Positions 11,285-20,922 of a DNA stretch of 64,000 nt are shown piece by piece. Numbering within the stretch: the first letter of the stretch is position 1; every line of letters begins with the position of its first letter. A program made the translations under genes and the position numbers. Where the stretch lies: positions 372,001 to 436,000 of the forward strand of contig NZ_JAAAUC010000002.1 of NCBI RefSeq assembly GCF_009908165.1, given 5' to 3'. The notes under the pieces were generated by a model. It did no database searches, was not told the DNA's origin, and saw nothing but the letters and a program-made list of their open reading frames with translations. This stretch comes from Frigidibacter albus. Lineage in GTDB: Bacteria > Pseudomonadota > Alphaproteobacteria > Rhodobacterales > Rhodobacteraceae.

Positions 11285-11815
11285 GCCTGATTCATATAGT
11301 GATTTCGTGGATTGCCGGTTTTTCCGATCTGGAAACGACCAGGCGCCGGTCTTGCCCTGAAGCCCGCCTGTCCACCCAAAGGACCATGCGCGCCCCTGCG
11401 GCAAAGCGCCATGGTTACGCCACTTTTCACTTTGTTTCGGCCTGCCTCGGGCGTATCCAGAGGGTGTCCCGAAAGGGGCATCTACGGCCGTGGGGGCGGT
11501 CGGTAAGTGGTGAGGCGCCGAAAGGCGCAGGTCGTAACGTCATGTTGTCAGGTGGGTCTTCTGCGGATCTGCCCCCGTGCCGGAACTCTGTTCCTGGCGC
11601 ACCGACAGCTTTGGCTTCACGCCTGTCGTTCCTCTTCATCACTTCCTGACGGGTCGGTCGCGGATGGTCTGCCGAAGTGCGGTGCCATCCCTTGCTGCGT
11701 CGGGCGTCTTGTCCGGCGTGGTCACCGAGAACGCGGACCCGTGACGGCGTCGCGCTTTTAGACAGACGCCAAACCGGAGTGATCCGCGCGGCAGGAATGA
11801 GGGAGTGACAAGCTG

Positions 11816-11956
11816 ATGGCGACCAACCGATCCCCGGCACAGGCGGCCCCGAAACGGGCGGCTCGCGGGCATCAGGGCGCCGCAGGCTTGTCGAATGCGC
11901 CGGCTGCATCGGGACCCGTGTCCCGCGCCGCCAAGATCCGCAGGCAGGAAGGGTAA
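11816..11956 (+). CDS. Candidate small leader protein, 46 residues
   Basis: An ATG at 11816 opens a 46-codon frame that ends in TAA three bases before the ATG of the first Hint gene, so the spacing is operon-like. A GAGGGAG sequence lies about ten bases upstream. The product is rich in Ala, Arg, Pro and Gly with no hydrophobic segment and was not recognised. It could be a translated leader that couples to the Hint gene or simply a chance open frame in GC-rich DNA. Confidence is low. Confidence 0.25.
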   Translation: MATNRSPAQAAPKRAARGHQGAAGLSNAPAASGPVSRAAKIRRQEG

Positions 11957-11959
11957 ACG

Positions 11960-14137
11960 ATGACATTTTCGCACTCGTACACGAACTACACGATCCAGGC
12001 TTGGGATATCTCGGATATCACCCCGTCGAGCAAGAAACTGTTCCCCGACGACACCTCGGGTGAGCACAAGCCGGCAGGCATGACCTTCACCATCGACGGC
12101 GACGCTGCGCCCAAGACCGTGGTGGTGAAGGACAATGACAAGTATTTCAACGATGGCGACACCAGCCAGGATCTGAAGAACTCGGTCAACCTCGATGGTC
12201 AGGATTATGACTCGTCGGATGGCCGGATCACCCCGGAATACAGCTACATCGTGCGTCCCGCCGGTTCGACCAATCCGGCCGACAACATCACGGTCTATGT
12301 GTTCGAGATGGACGGCAATGACGTCGCCGGCATCGTCAGCGACGCGCCGCTGGTTCCCGGCACGACCTACACGGTGCTGTCGCGCGACGACTCGCACCCC
12401 GAGGTCCCCTATGCGGATCTGGCGAAGTATGACGTGTCTCCGGATGGTATCGTCGAGGGCACCTCGGGCAATGACCTGATCAACGCCGGCTACACCGGCG
12501 ATCCGGACGGCGACCGCATCGACAACAACGACGCGATCCTGCCGGGCGAGGGCCCGAACGACGACATCGTCAAGGCCGGCGCCGGCAACGATACCGTCTA
12601 TGCCGGTCTCGGCGATGACGAGGTCTATGGCGAGTCGGGCGACGACAAGCTTTATGGCGAGGCCGGCAACGACTACCTCGACGGCGGCACCGGCAATGAC
12701 AAGCTCTATGGCGGCGACGGCGATGATGTGCTGATCGGCGGCGATGGCTGCGACACGCTGGAAGGCGGCGCCGGCAATGACCTGCTGGATGGCGGCAACC
12801 ATGACGACCATCTCTATGGCGGCGACGGCGATGACGTGCTGATCGGCGGCGGCGGCAAGAACTACCTCAGCGGCGGCAATGGCGATGACACCTTCATCGG
12901 CGGCGCGGGAGCGGACACGTTCAACGGCGGCACCGGCCAGGACAATATCGACTATTCGGCATCGAACGCCGGGGTCAACGTCAACCTTGCGACCGGGGCG
13001 ATGTCGGGCGGCGATGCCGCAAACGACAAGATCGAAGGCGGCATCGACGGCGTGATCGGGTCGGAGTTCAACGACACGCTGATCGGCTTCGACCACGAAG
13101 GCACCCACCCCTCGGACACCTACACCAACGAGTTCTGGGGCAATGGCGGCGACGACACCATCCTGGGCGGCGGCGGCAACGACTTCATCGACGGCGGCGC
13201 CGATGACGACCACCTGGATGGCGGCGCTGGCGAGGACACCATCTACGGTGGCACCGGCAACGACACCATCATCGGCGGCGCCGGTGCCGACATGCTCTAT
13301 GGCGGCGATGACCGCGATACCTTCACCTTCGGTGCGGGCGAGGGCATCGGCGACGTGATCGATGGCGGCGCCGGCGGCGACGACCATGACGTGCTCGACC
13401 TGCGCGGTTCCGTCACCGAGGGCGGTTCGCTCTCGATCCACTACACCGGCGATGACAGCAACGGCAACGGCAAGGACGGCTACGTCAACTACTTCGACGC
13501 CGATGGCAACTTCACCGGCAAGCTGCAGTTCACCGAGATCGAGGAAGTCGTTCCCTGCTTCACCCCCGGCACCGCTGTCGCCACTCCGCGCGGCGAGCGT
13601 CTGGTCGAAGAGCTGAAGGTGGGTGACAAGATCATCACCCGCGACAACGGCATTCAGGAAATCCGCTGGCTTGGCCACAAGACGCTGGATTACGGCCAGC
13701 TGTCGCGTGCCACCCACATGAAGCCGGTGCTGATCCGTCAGGGCAGCCTTGGCAATGGCCTGCCGGAACGCGACATGCTGGTCTCGCCGAACCACCGGAT
13801 GCTGGTCGCCAATGACCGCACCGCGCTCTACTTCGACGAGCATGAGGTTCTGGTCTCGGCCAAGCACCTGGTGAACAACAAGGGCGTGCAGAACGTCGAT
13901 GCCCTTGGCGTGACCTATATCCACTTCATGTTCGACCAGCACGAAGTGGTGCTGGCGAACGGCACCTGGACCGAAAGCTTCCAGCCGGGCAATTACACCC
14001 TGGCCGGGATCGGCAATGCACAGCGCGGCGAGATCTTCGATCTCTTCCCCGAACTGCGCACCCCCGAGGGCCTGGGCGACTACACTGCCGCCCGGCGCAC
14101 GCTGAAACGGCATGAGGCTGCGCTGCTCGCCCGCTGA
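11960..14137 (+). CDS. RTX calcium-binding repeat protein with C-terminal Hint domain
   Basis: The 725-residue product has three parts. Residues 1 to about 165 are an unrecognised acidic N-terminal domain without a Sec signal. Residues about 165-490 hold many nine-residue RTX repeats of the form GGxGxDxLx, for example [11 protein letters not shown], which bind calcium and are typical of type I secretion substrates. Residues about 530-725 form a Hint_2-type domain starting at C533 in PCFTPGT, with GD-IITRDNG and the block SPNHRML. Hint domains can cleave their own peptide chain at the leading cysteine, which here would free the RTX part from the C-terminal part. No secretion genes are nearby. 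GGAAGG lies upstream of the ATG. Confidence 0.88.
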   Translation: MTFSHSYTNYTIQAWDISDITPSSKKLFPDDTSGEHKPAGMTFTIDGDAAPKTVVVKDNDKYFNDGDTSQDLKNSVNLDGQDYDSSDGRITPEYSYIVRPAGSTNPADNITVYVFEMDGNDVAGIVSDAPLVPGTTYTVLSRDDSHPEVPYADLAKYDVSPDGIVEGTSGNDLINAGYTGDPDGDRIDNNDAILPGEGPNDDIVKAGAGNDTVYAGLGDDEVYGESGDDKLYGEAGNDYLDGGTGNDKLYGGDGDDVLIGGDGCDTLEGGAGNDLLDGGNHDDHLYGGDGDDVLIGGGGKNYLSGGNGDDTFIGGAGADTFNGGTGQDNIDYSASNAGVNVNLATGAMSGGDAANDKIEGGIDGVIGSEFNDTLIGFDHEGTHPSDTYTNEFWGNGGDDTILGGGGNDFIDGGADDDHLDGGAGEDTIYGGTGNDTIIGGAGADMLYGGDDRDTFTFGAGEGIGDVIDGGAGGDDHDVLDLRGSVTEGGSLSIHYTGDDSNGNGKDGYVNYFDADGNFTGKLQFTEIEEVVPCFTPGTAVATPRGERLVEELKVGDKIITRDNGIQEIRWLGHKTLDYGQLSRATHMKPVLIRQGSLGNGLPERDMLVSPNHRMLVANDRTALYFDEHEVLVSAKHLVNNKGVQNVDALGVTYIHFMFDQHEVVLANGTWTESFQPGNYTLAGIGNAQRGEIFDLFPELRTPEGLGDYTAARRTLKRHEAALLAR

Positions 14138-14465
14138 GGGGGCCAGCGCAGACTGGCGGGGCGCCCCTTGTGCAGGGGGGCGCCTGTGACCGGGGCAGGG
14201 GCGCAGCGCGCCCGGCTTCGGGGGCATCCGCCCACGGACGGAACGCAACAAGGGCCGGAGGGTGCGGGGGCACGCTTTCCGGCCCGAAGTGTTTGAATCT
14301 GTTGCCATTTGGGAAACGTATTGTCCCGCCAGCCTGCACCCCCGTGTCACAAATAACGCTAGGTCCCCGTCACGGAATTGACGTAATGTCAATCTGTAGG
14401 CGGTTCTGTGGCATTGCGGTCAGGTCCAAGTCTGGCCTTCCCGCGCATGTGTCGAGGAGGCAGGC
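14138..14465. other. Gap of 328 bases with two hairpins
   Basis: No gene is seen. The first part holds the hairpin at 14160-14184 and a second inverted repeat, GGGCCGGA (14252-14259) with TCCGGCCC (14278-14285). The second part, about 14290-14400, is AT-richer, and a promoter for the stand-alone Hint gene may lie there. GAGGAGG precedes that gene's ATG. Confidence 0.5.
14160..14184 (+). terminator. Possible terminator hairpin behind the first Hint gene
   Basis: GGCGCCCC (14160-14167) pairs with GGGGCGCC (14177-14184) around a nine-base loop, 23 bases after the stop. There is no T-run, so termination may be partial or factor-dependent. Confidence 0.4.
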
Positions 14466-15284
14466 ATGACCCTAGAGCGCAGCCCGCCGGGCTGGTCCAA
14501 GGCTACGGCGGCCCCGTTGCTGCGTCGTCACGCCGAGCTGCCGCAGATCGACCTGACGATCGCGCCGCAGACGGCACCCGGGCATGTTCCGCAGTTCTTC
14601 GCCAGCCTCGACACGCAGGACCGGGTGCGCCTGGTGCTGGACGAGGGTGACAGCCCCGCTGGCCGCATCGAGGGCGTGGATGACGATGGCGCCGCGCTCT
14701 GGTCGCAAGACATGGCCGAGGTCGCCGCGGCGATTCCTTGCTTCACCACCGGCACCGGCATCATGACCGCCGCCGGCCCCGTCGCTGTCGAAGACCTGCG
14801 CCCCGGCGACCGGATCATCACCCGCGATGCCGGCGCGCAGCCGCTGCTCTGGTCGGGCCAGCGCGGTTTTTGCTGGCGCGCGCTTGGCCTTCTGCCGATG
14901 CTGCGCCCGGTGCGGGTCCGCGCCGGGGCGCTTGGGGCCGGGCTGCCGACGCGCGACCTGCTGCTCTCGCCCAACCACCTGCTGCTCGCCGAACGCCCGG
15001 CGAGCGCGGACCGCGGCGCCGAAGAGATGTTCCTGCCCGCCCGCGACCTGCTGGGCCAGCCCGGCATCGAGGTGGCTCCGCTGACAGAGGTGCGCTACCT
15101 GCATCTGCTGCTGGACCGCCACCACGCCATCCTCTCCGAAGGCTGCTGGAGCGAGAGCCTGCGCCCTGATCCCGCGGCGATGCTGGCGCTGACCGAGGCC
15201 AGCCGCAGCGCCCTTGCCGGGGCCAGCCTCGGCACCGAGCCTTGCCGCACTCCCGCCGGCAGCGCCGGCCCCCGCGCCGCCTGA
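14466..15284 (+). CDS. Stand-alone Hint-domain protein
   Basis: The 272-residue protein lacks RTX repeats. Residues 1 to about 88 are a short unrecognised N-terminal region, and residues about 90-255 are a Hint_2-type domain. The domain begins at C92 in IPCFTTGTG, continues with LRPGDRIITRDAG, and holds the block LLSPNHLLL in place of the neighbours' SPNHRML or SPQHRML. No signal peptide is seen. It is flanked by two RTX-Hint genes on the same strand, so it may have arisen by duplication and loss of the RTX part, or may act on its neighbours. The GAGGAGG ribosome site fixes the start. Its GC content is visibly higher than that of the first Hint gene. Confidence 0.82.
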   Translation: MTLERSPPGWSKATAAPLLRRHAELPQIDLTIAPQTAPGHVPQFFASLDTQDRVRLVLDEGDSPAGRIEGVDDDGAALWSQDMAEVAAAIPCFTTGTGIMTAAGPVAVEDLRPGDRIITRDAGAQPLLWSGQRGFCWRALGLLPMLRPVRVRAGALGAGLPTRDLLLSPNHLLLAERPASADRGAEEMFLPARDLLGQPGIEVAPLTEVRYLHLLLDRHHAILSEGCWSESLRPDPAAMLALTEASRSALAGASLGTEPCRTPAGSAGPRAA

Positions 15285-15411
15285 CCCGATCCCATTCTGC
15301 CTGCCGTCCCGAGAATGGCCCGTCCGGGCCACGATCCGGCCCAATTCCTCAACTATTCCGCGATAAAGCCGGGCCGAGAACCCGGTCGGACACGGAAGGC
15401 AGGCACTCTCG

Positions 15412-17640
15412 ATGGCGAACTATACCGGCACCTCCGGCAACGATACCTGGACCGGCACCAGCGAGAGCGACACCGTCAACGCTGGCACGGGCAATGACAC
15501 CATCAACACCGGCGGTGGCAATGACACGGTGATCGCGGGCCCCGAAACGGCGGCCAGCGCCACCATGCTCGACCTGAACTGGAGCGCGCTGGACGACGGC
15601 ACCTCGCTCACCGGCGGCTACACCCAGGATACCGGCGGCATCGACGTCACCGTCAGCTACACCAATGACGGCCGCGGCACCGGCTTCGAGGTGGAAACCG
15701 GCGCCACGCAATATGTCGCCCCGGGCGAGAGCTTCTCCCCCACCTCCGCGGTGCGGATCGACGGCATCGGCAGGGGCAACACCGCCACCGTCGAGATGGA
15801 ATTTTCCGCCACCGAAGGCAGCCCCTATGCGGACAGCGTCGAGGATGTCAGCTTCCGCATCGGTGATGTCGATGCCGACAGCTGGCGCGACGTCGTCACC
15901 ATCCGCGCCTATGACGCCGATGGCAACGAGGTGCCCGTCACACTCACCACCACCGGCAATGACTCGATCTCGGGCAACACCATCACCGCCGGCAATGGCA
16001 ATGATCTTGCCAGCAACGAGAACGGCTCGGTGCTGGTCACGGTGCCCGGCCCGGTGGCGCGGATCGAGATCGACTACAACAACAGCGGCAGCAGCGGCAG
16101 CAGCCAGGTGATCCTGGTCTCGGATGTGCAGTTCCGGGCGGTCCCGGCCCCCGATGACGACGTGGTCCATGGCGGCGAGGGCAATGACACGATCTTCGGC
16201 GGTTATGGCGATGACCAGCTCCATGGCGAGGCGGGCGACGATTACCTCGACGGCGGAACCGGCAATGACATGCTCGATGGCGGCGAGGGCAATGACACGC
16301 TGATCGGCGGCGACGGCGATGACATCCTGATCGGCGGCGCCGGCGATGACATCCTCGAAGGCGGCGCCGGGGCCGATGTGCTGAACGGCGGATCGGGCAT
16401 GGACTATGCCGATTACAGCGCCTCGGATGCCGGCGTCACCATCGACCTCTCCGTACCCGGCGGCGCCGCCTCGGGCGGACATGCGGAGGGCGACACGCTG
16501 TCGGGCATAGACGGCATCTACGGCTCCGCCTTCGACGACATGCTGATCGGCTTCGACGGGCAGGGCAGCAGCCCCGAGGATACCTATACCAACATCTTCC
16601 ACGGCGGCGCCGGCAACGACACGCTCGACGGCGCCGGGGGCGATGATTTCCTCTATGGCGACGAAGGCGATGACCTGCTGATCGGCGGCAGCGGCAATGA
16701 CCTGCTGGACGGCGGCACCGGCGACGACACGCTGCTTGGCGGCAGCGGCAATGACATCCTGATCGGCGGCGCGGGCGCCGATGTGATGGACGGCGGTGAC
16801 GATGCCGACATCTTCTACATCTCGGGCGCGGGTGACGGCGCCGGCGACGTCATCCGCGGCGGCTCGGGCGGCGATGATTGGGATACGCTGGACCTGACCG
16901 GCTCGAAGCCCGTCGGCGGATCGAAGACCATCACCTATACCGGAACCGACAGCGACGGGAACGGCAAGGACGGATATGTCGAGTATTTCGATGCGGCCGG
17001 CGCCCCGGCCGGCATCCTGCATTTCGAGAATATCGAGGTCATCGTGCCCTGCTTCACCCCGGGCACGATGATCGACACCGCCGCGGGCCCGAAGCCCGTC
17101 GAAAGCCTGCGCCCCGGCGATCTGGTCCTGACCCGCGACAATGGCTTCCAGCCCGTGCAATGGACGGGCGCCCGCCCGCTGACCGCCGCCGACCTGCGCG
17201 CCGATCCCTCGCTGCGCCCGGTGCATATCGCCGCCGGCGCGCTTGGACGCGGGCTGCCCGAACGGGCGCTGACCGTCTCGCCCCAGCACCGGATGCTGCT
17301 GACCGGCTCACGGGCCGAGCTGATGTTCGGCGATCTCGAGGTGCTGGCGGCGGCCGTGCATCTCGTCGGCCGCCCCGGCATCACCCGGGGCAAGGCGGCG
17401 CCGGTCATCTACATCCACATCATGTTCGCCCGGCACGAGATCATCCTTGCCGAGGGCGCCTGGACCGAAAGTTTCCAGCCCGGCGCGCGCACCCTCAAGG
17501 GTATGGGCGAGCCGCAGCGCGAGGAGCTGTTCAAGCTGTTCCCGGAGCTTGCCCGCGGCACGGCCGAGGGCGGCCCCGGCTATCTCTCGGCCCGGCCCAG
17601 CCTGAAGGCGCATGAGGTGCGGGCGCTGCTGGCGGCCTGA
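15412..17640 (+). CDS. RTX calcium-binding repeat protein with inserted domain and C-terminal Hint domain
   Basis: The 742-residue product opens directly with RTX-like sequence ([11 protein letters not shown], residues about 5-45). An approximately 190-residue beta-rich domain (about 50-240, [20 protein letters not shown]) of unknown function is followed by a second, longer RTX block (about 245-480). The Hint domain starts at C547 in VPCFTPGTM and includes [23 protein letters not shown] segment inside the repeats has a counterpart ([15 protein letters not shown]) in the first Hint protein, showing common descent. There is no Sec signal, which fits type I secretion. The gap to the preceding gene is only 127 bases and contains a CCGGG/CCCGG hairpin. 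Confidence 0.88.
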   Translation: MANYTGTSGNDTWTGTSESDTVNAGTGNDTINTGGGNDTVIAGPETAASATMLDLNWSALDDGTSLTGGYTQDTGGIDVTVSYTNDGRGTGFEVETGATQYVAPGESFSPTSAVRIDGIGRGNTATVEMEFSATEGSPYADSVEDVSFRIGDVDADSWRDVVTIRAYDADGNEVPVTLTTTGNDSISGNTITAGNGNDLASNENGSVLVTVPGPVARIEIDYNNSGSSGSSQVILVSDVQFRAVPAPDDDVVHGGEGNDTIFGGYGDDQLHGEAGDDYLDGGTGNDMLDGGEGNDTLIGGDGDDILIGGAGDDILEGGAGADVLNGGSGMDYADYSASDAGVTIDLSVPGGAASGGHAEGDTLSGIDGIYGSAFDDMLIGFDGQGSSPEDTYTNIFHGGAGNDTLDGAGGDDFLYGDEGDDLLIGGSGNDLLDGGTGDDTLLGGSGNDILIGGAGADVMDGGDDADIFYISGAGDGAGDVIRGGSGGDDWDTLDLTGSKPVGGSKTITYTGTDSDGNGKDGYVEYFDAAGAPAGILHFENIEVIVPCFTPGTMIDTAAGPKPVESLRPGDLVLTRDNGFQPVQWTGARPLTAADLRADPSLRPVHIAAGALGRGLPERALTVSPQHRMLLTGSRAELMFGDLEVLAAAVHLVGRPGITRGKAAPVIYIHIMFARHEIILAEGAWTESFQPGARTLKGMGEPQREELFKLFPELARGTAEGGPGYLSARPSLKAHEVRALLAA

Positions 17641-17650
17641 AGCCCCGAAG

Positions 17651-18226
17651 CTAAAGGCCGGTCCGCGCCCGCCATGCCGCCCAATCCTCGGGCGTGTCGA
17701 GATCGGTCAATGCGCGCTGGCCGGGCAGGGGCACAAGCACCGCCGCCTCGCCCCGCAGCACCTCCCGCGCGCCCTGATCCCCGCTCAACCGGGTCAGCCC
17801 CGCCAGCAACCGCGCCGGGATCACGACCGGGTGCCCCGGCGTGCCATCCTCGCCCGCCGCCCGGACCACCGCTTCGGGCGCGGCAAGATGCGCCGCAATC
17901 ACCGCCGCCAGATCCTCGGCCCCGATCTCGGGCATATCCGCCAGCATTACCAGCAGCGCCGCCCCTTCCGCCGCCGCCGCCCCGGCGCGCAGCGACGCCG
18001 CCATCCCCTCCGCCGCCTCCGGCACGACCAGCGGCTCCACGGCCAGCCGCTCCAGCGCCGCCGCGCGCAAGGGCTGATCCGGCCCCAGCGTCACCAGCAC
18101 CCGCACCCCCTGCGCCGCCGCCGCCACAGCCTGCCGCCGCAGCAAAGGCACGCTGCCCACCAGCTCCAGCAGCTTGTCAGCCCCCCGCATCCGCCGAGAG
18201 CTGCCTGCCGCACAGAGTAGGATCAC
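17651..18226 (-). CDS. MobA/MocA-like nucleotidyltransferase
   Basis: The protein has the nucleotidyltransferase signature LCAAGSSRRMRGADKLL near its N-terminus and LADMPEIGAEDL further on. This places it with MobA/MocA enzymes that add GMP or CMP to molybdopterin. The frame has no ATG near the conserved start. GTG 18226 (191 residues) is used here, with TTG 18238 the nearest alternative. The gene lies ten bases from the convergent third Hint gene and downstream of a copy of the AGGATATTT repeat. No molybdoenzyme or xdhC gene is adjacent, so cofactor type and partner are unknown. Confidence 0.78.
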   Translation of the reverse strand: MILLCAAGSSRRMRGADKLLELVGSVPLLRRQAVAAAAQGVRVLVTLGPDQPLRAAALERLAVEPLVVPEAAEGMAASLRAGAAAAEGAALLVMLADMPEIGAEDLAAVIAAHLAAPEAVVRAAGEDGTPGHPVVIPARLLAGLTRLSGDQGAREVLRGEAAVLVPLPGQRALTDLDTPEDWAAWRARTGL

Positions 18227-18251
18227 CAGACCAGCCAAATCCCTGTTCCCA

Positions 18252-18299
18252 TTCTTGCTGGTGCAAATATCCCGGGGGTCCGGGGGCAGCGCCCCCGGC
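18252..18299 (-). repeat. AGGATATTT-family intergenic repeat, copy A
   Basis: Read on the minus strand it has the hairpin CCGGGGGC/GCCCCCGG around GCT, then GACCCCCGGGATATTTG and a CCAGCAAG tail. It lies 3' of the FAD/GcvT oxidoreductase gene and before the nucleotidyltransferase gene. The core reads GGGATATTT instead of AGGATATTT. Confidence 0.75.
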
Positions 18300-18314
18300 G
18301 GCCGGCCAAGGGCA

Positions 18315-20735
18315 CTACCCCCGCATCCGCGCCCCGTCCGCATCCCACAGCGGCGCCGTCACCAGCCGGGCCGGGCGCCGCTCACCCAGGATCTCGATCT
18401 CCACCGCCAGCCCGTCCACCGCCATCTCCGTGGGCAGGAACCCAAGCGCCACCGACACGCCCGAGCCATGGGCATAGCCGCCCGAAGTGCAGAAGCCGCG
18501 CACCTCGCCGTCCACCCAGATCGGCTCATAGGCCACCACATCGGCATCCACCGCCTCCACGACAAAGGCGCAGAGCTTGCGCCCCGGCCCCACCTGCCGC
18601 TCGGCCAGCGCCGGGGCCTTGCCGATGAATTCCTTGTCCCAGCGGATGAAGCGGGCGATGCCGGTCTCTCCGGGCAGGTAATCGGGGCTGAACTCGCGGC
18701 CCCAGCTGCCAAAGAACTTGTCGAGCCGCAGCGACATCATCGCCCGCATCCCGAAGGGGCGCAGGCCAAGGTCCTGGCCCGCCTCCCACAACGTCGTCCA
18801 CAGCTGCCGCTGTACCATTGCGTCGCAATAGATCTCGAACCCCAGATCGCCGGTATAGCTGACCCGCTGCACGAGACAGTCGGCCATGCCGACGACCATG
18901 CGCTTCGCCTCCATGAAGCGGAACGCGGCGGCCGAGACATCTGCGCGGGTGACGCGGTCCAGCAGCTCGCGCGCCTTGGGCCCCGCGATCTGGAAGCCGG
19001 TCAGGCGGTCCGAGACATTCTCGACCGTGACCCCGGCATCGAGATTGGCCTCGAACCAGCGGCGGTGCTGGTCCTGCGCGCCATAGCTGCCGGTGATCTG
19101 GAACTCGGTCTCGCTCAGGCAGGTCACGGTGAAATCGCCGATGATCTTGCCCTGCGGCGACAGCATCGGCGTCAGGCTCAGCTTGCCCGGCGCCGGGATG
19201 CGCCCCGCCATGATCCGGTCCAGCCAAGCCCGTGCACCCGCGCCCCGCACCCGGAACTTGCCGAAGTTCTGGATCTCGTTGATGCCCACGGCATCGCGCA
19301 CCGCGCGGCATTCCTGCGCCACCGCCTCCCAGGCGTTCGACCGCTTGAACGAGGGCGTTTCATAGAGCGGCTCGCCCGGCAGCGCGTGGTAGTTCACCAC
19401 CTCCAGCCCGTATTGCTGGCCAAAGACCGCGCGCATCCCCGCGAAGATGTCATACATCGGCGTGGTGCGGAACGGGCGGGCGGCGGGCTTTTCCTCGTTG
19501 GGATAGGCGACGCTGAACCGGGTCTGATAGTTCTCGATCACCTTGGGCACGGTATAGCCCGGCGTGGTCCAGGTGCCGAAGCGCGCCACGTCGAAGCCGC
19601 GGGGATCGCGCTCGACCTCGCCCTCGATCATCCATTGCGCGAGGGCAAGGCCCATGCCGCCGCCCTGCGAAAAGCCCGCCATCACCGCACAGGCCGACCA
19701 GTAGTTGCGCAGGCCCGGCACCGGGCCGATCAGCGGGTTGCCATCGGGGGCGAAGGTGAAGGGGCCGTGGATCACTCGCTTCACCCCGGCGCGTTCCAGC
19801 ACCGGGAAGCGGCGATAGGCGAAGGCGACGGAATCCTCGATCTTGTCGAAGGCCTCGTTCAGCAGCTCATGGCCAAAGCCCCAGGGGGTGCCGTCCACCG
19901 ACCAGGCCTCACAGGGTTTCTCATAGAAACCGATGCACAGCCCCCGGCCTTCCTGCCGCAGATAGCTCTCGCCGCCCGGGTCCATCACATGCGGAAACTC
20001 GCGGCCCTCGGCGAGGATCGACATGATCTCGGGGATGTCGTCGGTCACCAGATACTGGTGCGCCATCGGCAGCAGCGGCAGATAGACCCCCGCCATCGCC
20101 GCGACCTCGCGCGCCCAGAGCCCGGCGGCATTCACCAGATGCTCGGCGATGATGGTGCCCTTTTCCGTCACCACCTCCCAGCTGCCATCGGGGCGGGGAT
20201 TGGTCTCCAGCACCCGGTTGTGCAGCACGATCTCGGCCCCGCCCATCCGCGCCGCCCGTGCATAGGCATGGGTGGTGCCCGAGGGGTCGAGGTGCCCGTC
20301 GAGCGGATCATAGAGCGCGCCGAGGATGCCATCGGTGTTCACCAGCCCGTCGGTGAACGTCGCCACCTCTGCCGGGCTCAGGATCTCGGTATCCAGCCCC
20401 ATGTAGCGGTGCTTGGCGCGTTCCGCTTTCAGCATGTCGAAGCGCTCGGGCGTGTCGGCAAGGGTGATGCCGCCGACATGGTGCAGCCCGCAGGACATGC
20501 CGGTGATCGCCTCCAGCTCCTTGTAAAGCCGGATCGTGTAGCCCTGCAGCGCCGCCATGTTGGTATCGCCGTTCAGCGTGTGGAACCCCCCCGCCGCGTG
20601 CCAGGTCGAGCCCGAGGTCAGGTCCGACCGCTCGATCAGCATCACGTCGGACCAGCCGAGCTTGGTCAGGTGATACAGAACCGAACAGCCGACGACACCG
20701 CCGCCGATCACCAGAACTCGGGTATGGGATTTCAT
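18315..20735 (-). CDS. FAD-dependent oxidoreductase with GcvT domains (dimethylglycine/sarcosine dehydrogenase-like)
   Basis: The 806-residue protein joins an N-terminal FAD amine oxidase module (VLVIGGGVVGCSVLYHL at residues 7-23, then SGSTWHAAGG) to C-terminal GcvT aminomethyltransferase modules from about residue 440. This is the layout of dimethylglycine and sarcosine dehydrogenases. These enzymes oxidise an N-methyl group and pass the one-carbon unit to tetrahydrofolate. The GcvT part contains GFQIAGPKARELL and YTGDLGFEIYC. It follows the liv-type transporter genes on the same strand, so the imported compound is probably an N-methylated amino acid or betaine breakdown product. The exact substrate cannot be read from the sequence. 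Confidence 0.85.
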   Translation of the reverse strand: MKSHTRVLVIGGGVVGCSVLYHLTKLGWSDVMLIERSDLTSGSTWHAAGGFHTLNGDTNMAALQGYTIRLYKELEAITGMSCGLHHVGGITLADTPERFDMLKAERAKHRYMGLDTEILSPAEVATFTDGLVNTDGILGALYDPLDGHLDPSGTTHAYARAARMGGAEIVLHNRVLETNPRPDGSWEVVTEKGTIIAEHLVNAAGLWAREVAAMAGVYLPLLPMAHQYLVTDDIPEIMSILAEGREFPHVMDPGGESYLRQEGRGLCIGFYEKPCEAWSVDGTPWGFGHELLNEAFDKIEDSVAFAYRRFPVLERAGVKRVIHGPFTFAPDGNPLIGPVPGLRNYWSACAVMAGFSQGGGMGLALAQWMIEGEVERDPRGFDVARFGTWTTPGYTVPKVIENYQTRFSVAYPNEEKPAARPFRTTPMYDIFAGMRAVFGQQYGLEVVNYHALPGEPLYETPSFKRSNAWEAVAQECRAVRDAVGINEIQNFGKFRVRGAGARAWLDRIMAGRIPAPGKLSLTPMLSPQGKIIGDFTVTCLSETEFQITGSYGAQDQHRRWFEANLDAGVTVENVSDRLTGFQIAGPKARELLDRVTRADVSAAAFRFMEAKRMVVGMADCLVQRVSYTGDLGFEIYCDAMVQRQLWTTLWEAGQDLGLRPFGMRAMMSLRLDKFFGSWGREFSPDYLPGETGIARFIRWDKEFIGKAPALAERQVGPGRKLCAFVVEAVDADVVAYEPIWVDGEVRGFCTSGGYAHGSGVSVALGFLPTEMAVDGLAVEIEILGERRPARLVTAPLWDADGARMRG

Positions 20736-20846
20736 GGCTCACTCCTTGCCGCTGCCTTGCCCAAGTCACCCCGAGCCGGGTGCGGCTTCATGGCGGATTG
20801 CGACATGGGATGTCGTGGACGGGGCAGGGCGGGGAAAAGAGAAGAA

Positions 20847-20908
20847 GGGGGGCGTTGCCCCCCGTCTGCGGTGCAGACTCCCCCCAGGATATTTTTGCCA
20901 GCAAGAAG
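20847..20908 (+). repeat. AGGATATTT-family intergenic repeat, copy B
   Basis: Hairpin GGGGGGC/GCCCCCC around GTT (20847-20863) is followed by a second hairpin GTCTGC/GCAGAC (20864-20878), then CCCCCCAGGATATTTTTG and GCCAGCAAGAAG. It lies between livM and the oxidoreductase gene, both on the minus strand, while the element points along the plus strand. Confidence 0.8.
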
Positions 20909-20922
20909 CGGGCAGGGGTGCC

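Larger units (their letters stand above)
10805..11959. other. Long stretch (about 1.15 kb) without a convincing gene
   Basis: Open frames exist on both strands, but none has a good ribosome site, family features or convincing codon use. Visible features are a 14-base perfect palindrome AAATCCGCGGATTT at 11271-11284, locally AT-richer sequence around 11080-11160 and 11285-11340 that could hold promoters, and a 46-codon frame ending just before the first Hint gene (listed separately). The most likely reading is a long 5' regulatory region for the Hint/RTX genes. Remains of a deleted gene or an unrecognised RNA are possible. Confidence 0.45.

Noticed and set aside
12580-13350. Repeated sequence that could be mistaken for a CRISPR or minisatellite
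   Set aside because: The periodicity is in coding frame and encodes RTX nonapeptides; there are no spacers of constant length between identical repeats.
11639-14392. 917-codon minus-strand frame opposite the first Hint gene
   Set aside because: The periodic valine- and alanine-rich sequence is the reverse complement of the RTX repeats, not an independent gene.
15349-17289. 646-codon minus-strand frame opposite the third Hint gene
   Set aside because: Same effect as for the first Hint gene: antisense of glycine/aspartate repeats.
10720-18000. tRNA-Leu as integration site of an island carrying the Hint genes
   Set aside because: No repeat of the tRNA 3' end was found downstream and there is no integrase, so no attachment site pair is supported.
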